Assembly: GCA_021324795.1 (NCBI GenBank)
Contig: JAJPIK010000030.1
Span: 186,001-250,000, forward strand
Direction of reading: 5' to 3'
Source: Chloroflexota bacterium
GTDB lineage: Bacteria > Chloroflexota > UBA6077 > FW602-bin22 > CADDYW01
DNA: 64,000 bases
The position numbers were made by a program, and so were the translations under genes. Of this stretch, positions 25,096 to 34,855 are shown one piece after another. Under the pieces are notes generated by a model that saw nothing but the letters and a program-made list of their open reading frames with translations, made no database searches and was not told the origin of the DNA. Within the stretch, counting starts at the first letter, position 1. Each line of letters begins with the position of its first letter.

Positions 25096-26523
25096 CTAGC
25101 GCACCCGCAGGGCCGAACGCATCGGCTGGAGCTTGAGGCAAGACTCCTCGTACTCGGCTTCCGGCACTGATTCGGCGACAATCCCGCACCCGGCAAACAA
25201 GACTGCTTCCGAACCGCGTAACAAAGCCGAGCGAATCGCGACCACGAAGTCGCCATCGCCACGCTGGTCAATCCAGCCGATCGGACCAGCGTACCAGCCC
25301 CGATCGAGCCCTTCGGTGCGTCGAATCAGGTCCAGGGCGACCTCGCGCGGGAATCCACCCACTGCCGGGGTTGGATGTAATCGCTCGACGACGTCGAGCA
25401 CCGTCTGCCCAGGCCGTAAGCGGCCGGCAAGCGGCGTATAAAGGTGCTGAACGTTGCGAAACTTCAACAAGACCGGGCACTCCGGTGCGACGAGCTCGCT
25501 GCACAAATCGCCAAGGTTTTGTCGGAGAATGCGAGCGACGATGCCATGCTCGGCTCGATTCTTGTGACTGGCCAGAAGCCTTTCCCCTAAACGATCATCC
25601 TCGTCGCTGGTTTGTCCCCGGCCGGTCGTACCAGCCAGGCAGCTCACTTTGACCTGACCATCCTTCAACTGCACCAATCGCTCGGGCGTCGCCCCGAGAA
25701 AACACGCTCGTCGCCGGGCAACCGCGAAGACAGTACAGCCAGGATAATCCTCACGCAGTCGTTCGAGGACCGGCTCAGGCCGAAAGACACGACGTGCTAA
25801 AATACTTTCCGCGCGTGCCAGAACAACCTTCTCGACTTCGCCGCGTCGCGCCGCCGCCGCCGTCTTCTCAACCAACGCTTTCCAATCGCTAGCACTCACG
25901 TGCATGCGCTCGGCAACCACCGGGACGGGTAGCCCTGGATCACGCCCGGTGTCCTGCCTCTCGATCAGTAGATCGACTTGCTCGACGAACTCGCTGGCCA
26001 GTGTTTCAGAGTCTTCCTCGCCCCGGACCAATCGATTCATCGTCAGCCAGGCATTATCCGCCTGACGAGTCAGAACCAGGCGAGGCACCACCAACCGTCC
26101 GGCGGGGAAGCCTTCCCACCAAAGGCCGTAACTATCTTCCGGCTCGAATGCAAAGCCACCGACCAGCACCGGACCGACGGCTACCTTTGACGTTGCTTCG
26201 GCCTCGATCAATGAATCACTCAGGAGGCAGCGCCAAGCCTGAGCGGCCTCAATGAAACGTAGCGAGTCATGCAGGCGCACCACGCGAACCGAACCAAGGC
26301 CCACCAGTGATACCTGATCAGCCGGGCGTTCCCAATAAAAGCGATCGATATCGAGCCGCCGCCCGCGACCAAAAAACACCAAAGGATCGACCGTTGGACA
26401 AGGTGAGGAATAACTAACCAGCACCACGCGGCGTTGCCGTCGCGCGGTTTGAACTGCTTCCGCCAAGACCCGGCGCAGCCGAAGGCTCGCCCCGCTAATC
26501 ACGTTCACCATCAACGCGTTCAT
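25096..26523 (-). CDS. menF: Isochorismate synthase
   Basis: About 475 residues of the chorismate-utilising family. The C-terminal half carries KVVLARAE, FLGATPERLV, CLAGTTGRG, KFRNVQHLYTPL, LHPTPAVGGFPR and WYAGPIGWID, which build the Mg2+/chorismate site. It converts chorismate to isochorismate, the committed step of menaquinone synthesis, and heads the men operon. ATG at 26523 was chosen; a TTG 18 codons upstream is in frame. Neither has a clear ribosome-binding site. Confidence 0.93.
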   Translation of the reverse strand: MNALMVNVISGASLRLRRVLAEAVQTARRQRRVVLVSYSSPCPTVDPLVFFGRGRRLDIDRFYWERPADQVSLVGLGSVRVVRLHDSLRFIEAAQAWRCLLSDSLIEAEATSKVAVGPVLVGGFAFEPEDSYGLWWEGFPAGRLVVPRLVLTRQADNAWLTMNRLVRGEEDSETLASEFVEQVDLLIERQDTGRDPGLPVPVVAERMHVSASDWKALVEKTAAAARRGEVEKVVLARAESILARRVFRPEPVLERLREDYPGCTVFAVARRRACFLGATPERLVQLKDGQVKVSCLAGTTGRGQTSDEDDRLGERLLASHKNRAEHGIVARILRQNLGDLCSELVAPECPVLLKFRNVQHLYTPLAGRLRPGQTVLDVVERLHPTPAVGGFPREVALDLIRRTEGLDRGWYAGPIGWIDQRGDGDFVVAIRSALLRGSEAVLFAGCGIVAESVPEAEYEESCLKLQPMRSALRVR

Positions 26524-26647
26524 GATAGCGCCCGGGCGGCCCGGCGACAAGCTTTGTTCGCAGAGGGGATAACGCAAGATCGTAGGAGGGGGTAGAATTG
26601 ATCCTACTGAAGCGATTATCTCACTCTTGCCACTGAGGAGGCTGCCA

Positions 26648-27442
26648 ATGCCAGTCGTCGATAGTCACTGCCACGTATCACCAACCTGGTACGAGCCAGT
26701 CGAGGTCTTGCTCTTCCAAATGGACCGCAATAGAGTCGACAACGCGGTCCTGATTCAGATGAAAGGACAGGCCAATAACGAATATCAGACCGAGTGTGTT
26801 CGCCGCTATCCGGGGCGTTTCGCTTCCGTAGTCGTCGTCGACGAGAAGCGCGAAGATGCTTCGCGGATTCTCGAGCGACTCGCCGAGCAAGGAGCGAGCG
26901 GCCTGCGCCTCGGTCCAACGGATCGCTCGTCCGGGAGCGATCCGTTGGCAATTTGGCGTACCGCTGAGCGACTAGGCTTAGCGGTGAGTTGCGGAGGTCG
27001 AGCGAGCGACTTCGCAGCTCCGGAATTCACGGCGCTGGTGCAGGCATTGCCCGGCCTCACAATTGTCATTGAGCACCTGGGCAATTTGAACCATCCCACC
27101 AACGCGAATGACGAGCAACTCCGCGCAAGAGTTTTCGGGCTCTCCCGCTTCCCCAACGTCTATATGAAGATCCACGGACTTGGCGAGTTTTGTGAGAGGG
27201 CAATGCCGGTTACCGAGCCCTTTCCTTTTAGACAGCCAATTCCCACTTTGCTTGAGCAGGCATATCAGGCATTCGGCCCACGGCGGTTGATGTGGGGAAG
27301 CGATTATCCGCCGGTGAGTGGTCGCGAAGGTTATCGCAATGCCTTGCATCTGACGATGGAGCAATTTGCCGGCAAGAGCACCGCCGATCGTGACGAGATC
27401 TTCGGCGGCACGGCATTGCGTGTGTTCCCGATTCGCCACTGA
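26648..27442 (+). CDS. Amidohydrolase (metal-dependent hydrolase, TIM barrel)
   Basis: 264 residues of the amidohydrolase-2 group. The metal site is suggested by VVDSHCHV at the N-terminus, IVIEHLGNLNHP near residue 140 and the late Asp in LMWGSDYPPVSG near residue 218. Members include decarboxylases and lactone hydrolases; the substrate is not clear. The ATG at 26648 has GAGGAGG 7 bases upstream. A PoxB-like gene follows 205 bases later. Confidence 0.85.
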   Translation: MPVVDSHCHVSPTWYEPVEVLLFQMDRNRVDNAVLIQMKGQANNEYQTECVRRYPGRFASVVVVDEKREDASRILERLAEQGASGLRLGPTDRSSGSDPLAIWRTAERLGLAVSCGGRASDFAAPEFTALVQALPGLTIVIEHLGNLNHPTNANDEQLRARVFGLSRFPNVYMKIHGLGEFCERAMPVTEPFPFRQPIPTLLEQAYQAFGPRRLMWGSDYPPVSGREGYRNALHLTMEQFAGKSTADRDEIFGGTALRVFPIRH

Positions 27443-27647
27443 GCGATTCTGCTACCACGACTGGTCGTCCTGGCACGTGATCTGCTCGCTGCGAACTGAC
27501 CGTGTCCGGCATGAGGAGGGTAAGCGACCTACCCCTGGTTGCTCGCCCTCCGACCCTGGCGTTGATTCCAAGGCGTCGTCGCCGCGCGCCAGGAGTCACA
27601 ACGCTGGCCACTGGTTTTAGCCAGCCTATCGAGGTGAGGAAGAATCA

Positions 27648-29312
27648 ATGGCCACTCTACCAGCGCACGCCCCCGCTGTTACCAAGCGGAACGTTGCCGA
27701 GTTTATCATCGCTCAGCTCGGATTGTGGGGCGTTCAGCAGATCTTTGGCGTGCCCGGTCGGAGCATTCTTGGCATTCTCGACGCGGTGCGTCGCCAGGAT
27801 GCGATAGGTTACATCGAAACGAGGCAGGAAGAAGCAGCCGCGATCATGGCTTCCGCCTATGCGAAGCTGACCGGTCGCCTATCGGTCTGCCTTGGCTCAT
27901 CCGGCCCAGGTACGACGAACCTGCTGACTGGTCTCGTCGACGCTCAGTTCGATGGCGTGCCAGTGCTCGCGCTGTGCGGCCAGGTTAGTCGAAGCGTATC
28001 AGGCCGCGGCGCTTACCAAGCACTCGATCAGCACGCGATTTTCGAGAGCTGCTGCACGTTCAATCACGACCTCGCCGACCGAAGCCAAGTTCCCGAGCTG
28101 CTCATGCTTGCTAGTAAGACGGCGATTGAGCAACGCGGAGTTAGCCGTCTGGGTATCCCCGGAGATCTGGAACAGCAGACGATTGGCGAGACCGTGATCG
28201 GGCCAGCCGGACACTTGGTGACAGAGCAATGGGCAGCACCTCCTCAGAGTATTGCCGAAGCTGTGGAGATGCTCGCTGGAGCCCAGCGACCAGCCATTCT
28301 AGCAGGCTGGGGTGCTCGCAATTGCCGAGACGTAATCACGTGCTGTGCCGAGCTCTTTGACGCGCCCATCGCTACGACCTGTCGAGCAAAAGGTCTATTG
28401 ACCGACGATCATCCCCTGGCTTTGGGGGTTGCCGGTCGCTTCGGTAGTTCACTTGCCGACGACGTGATCCGTCATGCCGACGTTCTGCTCGTCGTCGGGT
28501 GCTCGCTTTCGGAGAACACGACCGAAGGTTGGAGTCTAATCTCGAAAGACACTCGAATTGCCCAGATCGATCTCTCGCCCGAGAATATTGGACGTAACTA
28601 TCCTGTTACCCTGCCCATGGTTGGCGATGCCTTCCTCACCTTGGACCAGATCACCCGACAAGCAATGCCGAACCATCATCCCGATTATCGCAAGCAAATC
28701 GAGGACCGCAAGCGGGATTGGATCGCCCGAATTGACCAGAAAGCGGAAAGCGATGCCTGCCCGATCCTGCCACAACGGGCAATTCGTGAGTTATCCAACG
28801 TCTGCGCCGATGACGCGATCATCGCCCTCGACGTCGGCAACCATGCTGTCTTCTTCTGTCAGCAGTTCCGCGTGCGCAATCAGACAGTCGTGACGTCCGG
28901 TCACATGGGGGTGCTTGGATTCTCAACTCCGGCCGCGAACGCTGCCCAGCTCGCCTTCCCGAATCGTCAGGTTATCGCTCTTTGTGGTGACGGCGGATTC
29001 AGCGCAATTATGGGCGAATTTCTCACTGCCGTGCAGTACAAACTGCCAATTACCGTTGTCGTTTTGAACAACGGCGAATTCGGTATGACGCGGAGCGAAG
29101 AGGAACACGATCAGTTCAGTCCGGCCGGCTTTTACACTGGTTTGGCGAGTTGCAACTTCGCCGCTTTTGCCAGGGCATGTGGCGGCCATGGTGCTCGGGC
29201 GACGAAACCTGAAGAGGTTCACGATACTCTCGAACAAGCGTTGGCGATGAACACACCGTCGCTGGTTCAAATCGACATAAATCCAGACGAGCGGCCAACG
29301 TTCCAAGCGTAG
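27648..29312 (+). CDS. Thiamine diphosphate enzyme, pyruvate oxidase (PoxB)-like
   Basis: 554 residues with the three domains of the acetolactate synthase/pyruvate oxidase family. The catalytic Glu is in TRQEEAAAIMASAYAKLTG near residue 60, and the ThDP motif GDGGFSAIMGEFLTAVQYKLPIT...NNGEFGM runs from about residue 447. GEF/LP details favour PoxB over acetolactate synthase, and no IlvH partner is present. Either pyruvate oxidation or another 2-oxoacid reaction is possible. GAGGTGAGGAAG precedes the ATG. Confidence 0.8.
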   Translation: MATLPAHAPAVTKRNVAEFIIAQLGLWGVQQIFGVPGRSILGILDAVRRQDAIGYIETRQEEAAAIMASAYAKLTGRLSVCLGSSGPGTTNLLTGLVDAQFDGVPVLALCGQVSRSVSGRGAYQALDQHAIFESCCTFNHDLADRSQVPELLMLASKTAIEQRGVSRLGIPGDLEQQTIGETVIGPAGHLVTEQWAAPPQSIAEAVEMLAGAQRPAILAGWGARNCRDVITCCAELFDAPIATTCRAKGLLTDDHPLALGVAGRFGSSLADDVIRHADVLLVVGCSLSENTTEGWSLISKDTRIAQIDLSPENIGRNYPVTLPMVGDAFLTLDQITRQAMPNHHPDYRKQIEDRKRDWIARIDQKAESDACPILPQRAIRELSNVCADDAIIALDVGNHAVFFCQQFRVRNQTVVTSGHMGVLGFSTPAANAAQLAFPNRQVIALCGDGGFSAIMGEFLTAVQYKLPITVVVLNNGEFGMTRSEEEHDQFSPAGFYTGLASCNFAAFARACGGHGARATKPEEVHDTLEQALAMNTPSLVQIDINPDERPTFQA

Positions 29313-29381
29313 ATTGACTTTTCGCGCTCACGCAACCACAATTCAAGAGCAAGAGAACGCTTTCAAGGGGAGTGAGCGCGG

Positions 29382-32201
29382 TTGGCTTTTCGGGCCGCCT
29401 CGACCGTCAATACGTCGGACGACGATCGCCCAATAGCGGAGGCAAAAACGGGCGATCGTCGCTTTCAAGATCAATTTCAACATCAATGGGAGGCGAGTGC
29501 ACTTACTCTTCTCCTCCTCTTCACCGCCTATGCGCTGCGCACCTGGCGTCTTGGCAGTCAGAGTTTCTGGTGGGACGACGCCTATTCGACGATGGTGGCG
29601 AGTCGCTCTCTTAGCGACATTGTCGCGACGATCGCCCGAGAGGACTATCACCCACCGCTGCATTACTTTCTGCTCCACTACTGGATGCGATTGGTTGGTC
29701 TAAGCGAGTTTTCTCTCCGCTACCTCTTCGTGGCCGCTGGAGTGCTCACTGTCGCGGTTGGCAGCGCGGTTGGTCGTCGTCTGGTCGGCCCACGCGCCGG
29801 AGTGATCGTCGCGGTAGTTTTCGCTTTTTCACCTTATCTTTTCTACTACTCCCAAGAAGCGCGACCGTTTGCCTTAGTCGCATTTTGGGGGATTTTAAGC
29901 CTCTACTTTTTCATCCGAGCAGTCGATGATCCGAGTTGGCGCCACTGGCTCGGCTACACTGCCGCTCTTGCCCTGGGCTTCTATGACCTGTATTACGCGC
30001 TGTTCTTGCCCTTCGCCTTCGGCGGCTGGCTTCTCCTCACGCGACCGACCCGCTGGCGAGAATTCGGACGCTGGCTCGTCGCTACTCTCGCCGCGTTCGT
30101 GCTCTTTTTGCCCTGGGTTCCGATCTTTCTCGGCCGGGCCAGCGTCTGGTCGTCGACCATGCCACCGGACAACGGGCCGGCTAAGATTGTCTACTGGTCG
30201 TGGCTCGACTTCTTCATCGGTCTTCCCACTCTCGATCTGTATGGTCAACCGCTTCCGATGACCCTGCTGAGCCTCGGGGCTGTGCTGACCTTCGCAGGGA
30301 TTGCCTTTATCTGGCGGTGCCGGTCGAAGCAGCCACTCCTCATTCTACCGATTCTCGCCTTTGCTGCACCGTTACTGGCAATGGCAGTGGTTTCAGCGCT
30401 TAAACCGATCTTCCATCCACGGTACGCTATGCCCGCGGCACCCGGCTTGTATCTCCTGCTGGGTATCGCGATTACCATGACTACTGACCGGGACAGGCGA
30501 CGGTGGCGTATCCTGGGTTCAGCCCTTGCCGCCGTCAGCGCATTATCGTTCGCTTATGGGCTTGCCCACCTCGAATTCGATCCCACCTATGCGCGCGACA
30601 ACTACCGCGGCGCGCTCGCCTACGTCAAGGGAATTGAAGCCCCGGGCGATACGATCATCGACAACGCCATTCCGCCAGTCTGGTACTACTATCACGGACC
30701 GGCGCCGACAACCTACTTTCCTTCGGGCGACTACAGCGAAGCACACGTCGTCAAAGGCCTCAACAGTCTGACTGCAAATCACCCACGTCTCTGGTACATC
30801 CAGAATCTTCTCATTCCGAGCGACCCGGATAATTTCGTGGAAACCCAGCTCCGCCTTCACGCGCAGCTCATCCACGAAGCCTGGTTTGGAGCCATTCGTG
30901 TTCAGCTTTGGGGAATCCCCCATCCGGACGTCTTCAGCACGACGACCTTCACCCCGGTCACTCTCAACTTGGCAGACGGACTAACGATTGATGGTTATGC
31001 GATGAACGGTGAGGCTAAGGGAAGTGAAACAGTAGACGTGGAGCTCGACCTACAAACGCGACAAACACCCTCGACCGACGATGGTTTTTGGGTTGGAATC
31101 GACGACCAGCAAGGAAACGAGTGGGGTCGTGCCGACGTGCGACCGCGGGATGCAAATCTCCGTCTGAGTAGCGGCTGGACGGCCGGAGAGAGAGTCGTCG
31201 TGCGCTTCGACTTGCCCATCGCCCCCGGCACGCCCCCGGGCCACTATCAGCTCGTCGCCGGCGCCTATCGCTTGTCTGATCTGGCCGGGGTGAACGTGCT
31301 CGACGCCAGTAACCATCCGATCGGCCAGCGTGCGCCTCTCGGCACTGTCGAGGTGATCCAGGCCGACCACGCCCAAACCGATCCCAAGCTAACTAAGCAA
31401 TACGATTCCGCGGTAGCTCCCGGTCTGATCCTGGCCGCAGCCGAACTTCGCCCAACCACGCTGGCGCCGGGTGACCAACTTCCGGTGACTCTGCTCTGGC
31501 GTTCGACACGTCCGCTGAACGGGATCTCGGCCAGCCTCAAGCTGGCAAGCGCTTCCGGGCAAACGCTCCTCGCGGCCAGTGCGCCGGTTGGCGGAGCTTA
31601 TCCAAGCACTCGCTGGACGGTTGGGGATCTCATCCGTGAGCAGCGTACTCTGGTGCTTCCGGCGAACATCTCTGCCGGTCCGGCCGATGTACTGCTCGTG
31701 GTCAGTGGTAGTCCGCCGATCAAGCTGGGATCAGTTACCATTTTGGCGATCAATCGCTCGTTCAGCGCCAGCAAGCTTCCGACCGCAACCGACGTGAATT
31801 TCGGCGACACGATTGCCCTGGTCGGCTACGGCATATCCAGTCAGCAGGTAACCCCCGGCGGCCAGCTTACCGTCTCATTGGATTGGCACGCGCTGCGGGA
31901 AACCAAGCAGAGTTATCACGTCTTCGTCCATCTGCTCGACGCGCACAACCAAGTCTGGGCCCAGTGGGACGGCGTGCCCCACAATTGGACCTACCCAACG
32001 AGCGCCTGGGTGACTGGTGAGTATGTCCTCGATCAGCCAGTCCTCCAACTTCCCAATCGCGTCCCCGACGGCGACCTGACCTTAGAAATTGGCCTGTACA
32101 ATCCGACAACCGACCAACGTCTCCCCGCGTCGGATTCGTCCGGAAAGCTTGCTGACGACCGCTTTGTACTCGGACAGATCGCGGTGGCGAAGGCACACTA
32201 G
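29382..32201 (+). CDS. GT39-like membrane glycosyltransferase with large C-terminal domain
   Basis: 939 residues. The first 40 are cytosolic; about 10 membrane helices follow (residues 40-430). WWDDAYSTMVA near residue 64 holds the acidic pair of the first loop that binds the donor/metal, and REDYHPPLHYFLLHYW near residue 86 is typical of lipid-linked-sugar transferases (PMT/ArnT group). Residues 450-939 are extracytoplasmic and beta-rich, with repeated segments such as APGDQLPVTLLWRS and TPGGQLTVSLDWHA that suggest sandwich domains. TTG start with GGGGAG upstream. It converges with the selenoprotein gene; stop codons overlap. Confidence 0.85.
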   Translation: MAFRAASTVNTSDDDRPIAEAKTGDRRFQDQFQHQWEASALTLLLLFTAYALRTWRLGSQSFWWDDAYSTMVASRSLSDIVATIAREDYHPPLHYFLLHYWMRLVGLSEFSLRYLFVAAGVLTVAVGSAVGRRLVGPRAGVIVAVVFAFSPYLFYYSQEARPFALVAFWGILSLYFFIRAVDDPSWRHWLGYTAALALGFYDLYYALFLPFAFGGWLLLTRPTRWREFGRWLVATLAAFVLFLPWVPIFLGRASVWSSTMPPDNGPAKIVYWSWLDFFIGLPTLDLYGQPLPMTLLSLGAVLTFAGIAFIWRCRSKQPLLILPILAFAAPLLAMAVVSALKPIFHPRYAMPAAPGLYLLLGIAITMTTDRDRRRWRILGSALAAVSALSFAYGLAHLEFDPTYARDNYRGALAYVKGIEAPGDTIIDNAIPPVWYYYHGPAPTTYFPSGDYSEAHVVKGLNSLTANHPRLWYIQNLLIPSDPDNFVETQLRLHAQLIHEAWFGAIRVQLWGIPHPDVFSTTTFTPVTLNLADGLTIDGYAMNGEAKGSETVDVELDLQTRQTPSTDDGFWVGIDDQQGNEWGRADVRPRDANLRLSSGWTAGERVVVRFDLPIAPGTPPGHYQLVAGAYRLSDLAGVNVLDASNHPIGQRAPLGTVEVIQADHAQTDPKLTKQYDSAVAPGLILAAAELRPTTLAPGDQLPVTLLWRSTRPLNGISASLKLASASGQTLLAASAPVGGAYPSTRWTVGDLIREQRTLVLPANISAGPADVLLVVSGSPPIKLGSVTILAINRSFSASKLPTATDVNFGDTIALVGYGISSQQVTPGGQLTVSLDWHALRETKQSYHVFVHLLDAHNQVWAQWDGVPHNWTYPTSAWVTGEYVLDQPVLQLPNRVPDGDLTLEIGLYNPTTDQRLPASDSSGKLADDRFVLGQIAVAKAH

Positions 32202-33685
32202 GATGAATGCAATTGCAGCGTGCCAACCGCTCCATTCAACAGATCCACCACCCGAATCAGATTGTTGTTGGTGTCAGCGACGTACAAGCGGCCGCTAGCT
32301 ATGCTGACTCCGGACGGCTCACGAAAACGCGCCAGGGGGCCAAGGCCATCCTGATCTCCCGGCTGTCCGTTTCCAGCAAAGGTTATCGAGGTGCGCGTCC
32401 GTGGATCGATCCGTTTGACCTTATTATTGTAACTGTCGGCAACGAGCAACACGCCTTCGTCCCAGGCAACGCCAAGCGGATGCTGCAGACGCACGACGTC
32501 GCCGGTGCCATCGATGTCGCCAAACTCAAATAATCCCACGCCAACGATCGTTCGCACCTGCCCACTGGCACCGAGGTCGACCTCGCGAATCGAACTCGTT
32601 TCCGCATCGGCGACGTAGAGTTCGTTCGGTCCCATGGCCAAGCCGCTCGGCTGAGCGAACCAGGCTACCTCGCGAGATCCGTCCTCTAGTCCTTCGTGGC
32701 CGGTACCGGCAAACGGGCAAATGATCCCGGCTACCAGGTCGAGCGTCCAGATCTGGTGAAATCCCGCCATTGCAATGTAAAGCGTATCGTCTCGCAGAGC
32801 AACATCCCACGGCGAATTCAGCGGAAGGCCGCGCGCCGGTCCGCCACGATGAAAATGGGGGGCTTGCTCACCAGTGCCTGCCAGCGTCGTAACCTCGCGG
32901 GTAGTGAAGTCGATCCGGCGGATCGCGTGGTTTTCCAGGTCGGCAAGGTACAGCACGTCGTCGCCGATCGCCATCCCCTGGGGCGCCTGAAACCGCGCGG
33001 TTGCAAAATCACCATCCCGGAAACCCGGCTGACCACAGCCAATCGACTCTCGGATCACACCATCAAATCCAGTAACAATTAACAGGTTGTGGCCGGAGTC
33101 GGCGATGAAAAGCCGCTGACTCCGTGAATCAGCAAGAACCTTCCCCGGGAACAGGAGCGGCGACTCCCGCTCGAGAGTTTTCTCAAGACGAGTCGGAAGC
33201 GGCTGGTGGGTAAGCAAGCCTTTCCGCTCGAACTCGGCGATCATGTCAGCGACGACGTGATCGAGTTGCTGAAAGGAGATTTCGCCCTCATGCCGACCAA
33301 TCACCTTCCCAGCCGGATCGATGAAATAGACCGTTGGCCAGGCGCGTCCGGCGTACGCCTGCCAGACCCGAAAGTCGCGATCGTTGACAACCGGGTGTTC
33401 AATACCATAGCGCATAATCGCCGCGCGAAGATTTTCCGTCTCACGCTCGGCCGGAAATTTTGGTGAGTGAACACCGATCACCACAACCTCATTCGGATAC
33501 TTCCGCTCGACTTTCCGCAACTGCGGAAAGATGTGCATGCAGTTGATTCAGCAAAAGGTCCAGAAGTCAAGGATGACGATCCGCCCGCGCAGATCGGCCA
33601 TGTGCAATGGCCGCGTCACATTGAGCCAATCGAGTCCCGAGGGAAAATCCGGCGCACGGATGGAACCTAACCAGCGATCTTGCAT
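32198..33685 (-). CDS. Thioredoxin-NHL repeat selenoprotein (UGA read as Sec46)
   Basis: 495 residues if UGA at 33548-33550 is decoded as selenocysteine. Residues 1-145 are a thioredoxin-like domain: [35 protein letters not shown] and [12 protein letters not shown] with the cis-Pro. Relatives such as NHLRC2 have CCINC where this gene encodes C-UGA-INC, giving a U-x-x-C redox pair. Residues 150-495 form an NHL beta-propeller (repeats such as [39 protein letters not shown]). The ATG at 33685 has AGAGGAGG 6 bases upstream. The frame is intact otherwise and follows lacI by 24 bases. Reading from the next ATG (33538) would lose the whole active site. Confidence 0.85.
33511..33530 (-). promoter_or_regulatory. 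Bacterial SECIS-like hairpin
   Basis: On the minus strand a perfect 8-bp stem, CTTTCCGC and GCGGAAAG, closes the 4-base loop AGTT. The stem begins 17 bases after the UGA and the loop 25 bases after it, inside the window used by bacterial SelB-binding hairpins. A G in the first loop positions is a known requirement and is present. Confidence 0.7.
33548..33550 (-). other. In-frame UGA, predicted selenocysteine codon
   Basis: TGA at codon 46 of the thioredoxin-NHL gene, at the position where relatives have the second Cys of CCINC. Coding similarity continues without a break on both sides. Confidence 0.8.
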
Positions 33686-33709
33686 CGCATCCTCCTCTGA
33701 GAATCTCTC

Positions 33710-34783
33710 TCAGCGGGAATTCGCACGAGCCTCATTTTTTTCGGGTGGGGGTGCCGTAGATCGTCTGATGACCAAATCGACACCGAGCACGACGTCACGG
33801 ACCGGACCTCGTCTCTCGATCAGATCAATCAGCAATTGCATAGCCATCACGCCCATCTCCCGAGCGGGGGTGTGGACACTGGTTAGCGGTGGATCGGCCA
33901 TTTCCGCGAAGAGCGTGTCGTTGAAGCTCACCACGGAAACGTCCTCGGGAACGCGCAGGCCGCGATCCTTAATGATCCGAATTCCGCCGACCGCAAGCTC
34001 GTCGGTCGGATAAAAGATCGCGGTCGGCGGTTCAGAAAGATCGAGGAAGTGTCGGGTCGCGGCCATTCCATCGGCAGGTTCGAAATCTCCCCCGGCGGTC
34101 AGCGCGGGATCCGGAGTCATGCCCCAGTTACGCAAGGCTTCTTGATAGCCGCGCTGCCGTTCGCTGCCGGCTTCAGACTGCGGATCGCCCAGCACCGAGG
34201 CGATGCGCCGGTGGCCAAGCTTGAGAAGATGCTCGACCGCCAATTTTGCCCCGACACAGTGATCGATCGTTACGGAGGGAAAGATTCCGCCCGCGGCCTT
34301 GCGTCCGACAACCACGGTTGGAATCGAGCAAACACGCTGAGAAAACTCCCGGTCGCTTTGCTTGCCCGCTCCGATCATGAGAACTCCCGATACCGCGAAT
34401 TGGGACATCAGATCGCCAAACATGAGCTCTTTGGCCGCTTGACGATAGGAATTGCCGATCATGACCGCGTAGCCGTGGCGGCTTGCCACCGATTCGATAC
34501 CTTCAGCCATCAACATGAAGAGGGCGTGAGCCATATCGGGAATGAGAATGCCAATTGCCTCGATCGAGCGCTTACTCAACGCGCGCCCAACCGGATTCGG
34601 TCGGTAACCGACCTGGGCAATGACCGATTTCACCCGCTCGCGGGACGTCGGGCTAACGTCTGGATGATCATTCAGCACCCGAGAGACCGTTCCTCGTGAC
34701 ACCCCAGCCAGTCGAGCCACATCGCGAATACTGAGCCGGCGGCCATCGCGCACCTCCACCTGAGCGTCGTCGGTGTCATTCAT
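33710..34783 (-). CDS. LacI-family transcriptional regulator
   Basis: About 357 residues. The helix-turn-helix and hinge (SIRDVARLAGVSRGTVSRVLNDHPDVSPTSRERV, then GYRPNPVGRAL) are followed by a periplasmic-binding-protein-like sensor domain. LacI proteins bind palindromic operators and sense sugars. ATG at 34783 is chosen with GGAGGA further upstream; an ATG 12 codons earlier is possible. It is divergent from the ABC importer and likely controls that promoter. The selenoprotein gene follows it on the same transcript. Confidence 0.9.
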   Translation of the reverse strand: MNDTDDAQVEVRDGRRLSIRDVARLAGVSRGTVSRVLNDHPDVSPTSRERVKSVIAQVGYRPNPVGRALSKRSIEAIGILIPDMAHALFMLMAEGIESVASRHGYAVMIGNSYRQAAKELMFGDLMSQFAVSGVLMIGAGKQSDREFSQRVCSIPTVVVGRKAAGGIFPSVTIDHCVGAKLAVEHLLKLGHRRIASVLGDPQSEAGSERQRGYQEALRNWGMTPDPALTAGGDFEPADGMAATRHFLDLSEPPTAIFYPTDELAVGGIRIIKDRGLRVPEDVSVVSFNDTLFAEMADPPLTSVHTPAREMGVMAMQLLIDLIERRGPVRDVVLGVDLVIRRSTAPPPEKNEARANSR

Positions 34784-34855
34784 CACGACAATGGTCCTCC
34801 ACGTACGCAGATCGGTCATTTCGCTCGCTGGTGTCGCTACCGCTCAGCATGATAG

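Noticed and set aside
32198-33538. Annotating the thioredoxin-NHL gene from the internal ATG at 33538
   Set aside because: That ATG lies just after the active-site Cys; upstream in-frame sequence encodes the missing thioredoxin strands and has the real ribosome-binding site.
33548-33550. UGA as a simple nonsense mutation (pseudogene)
   Set aside because: The frame is otherwise intact, the UGA hits precisely a redox Cys position, and a SECIS-like hairpin follows. It remains possible without the Sec machinery.
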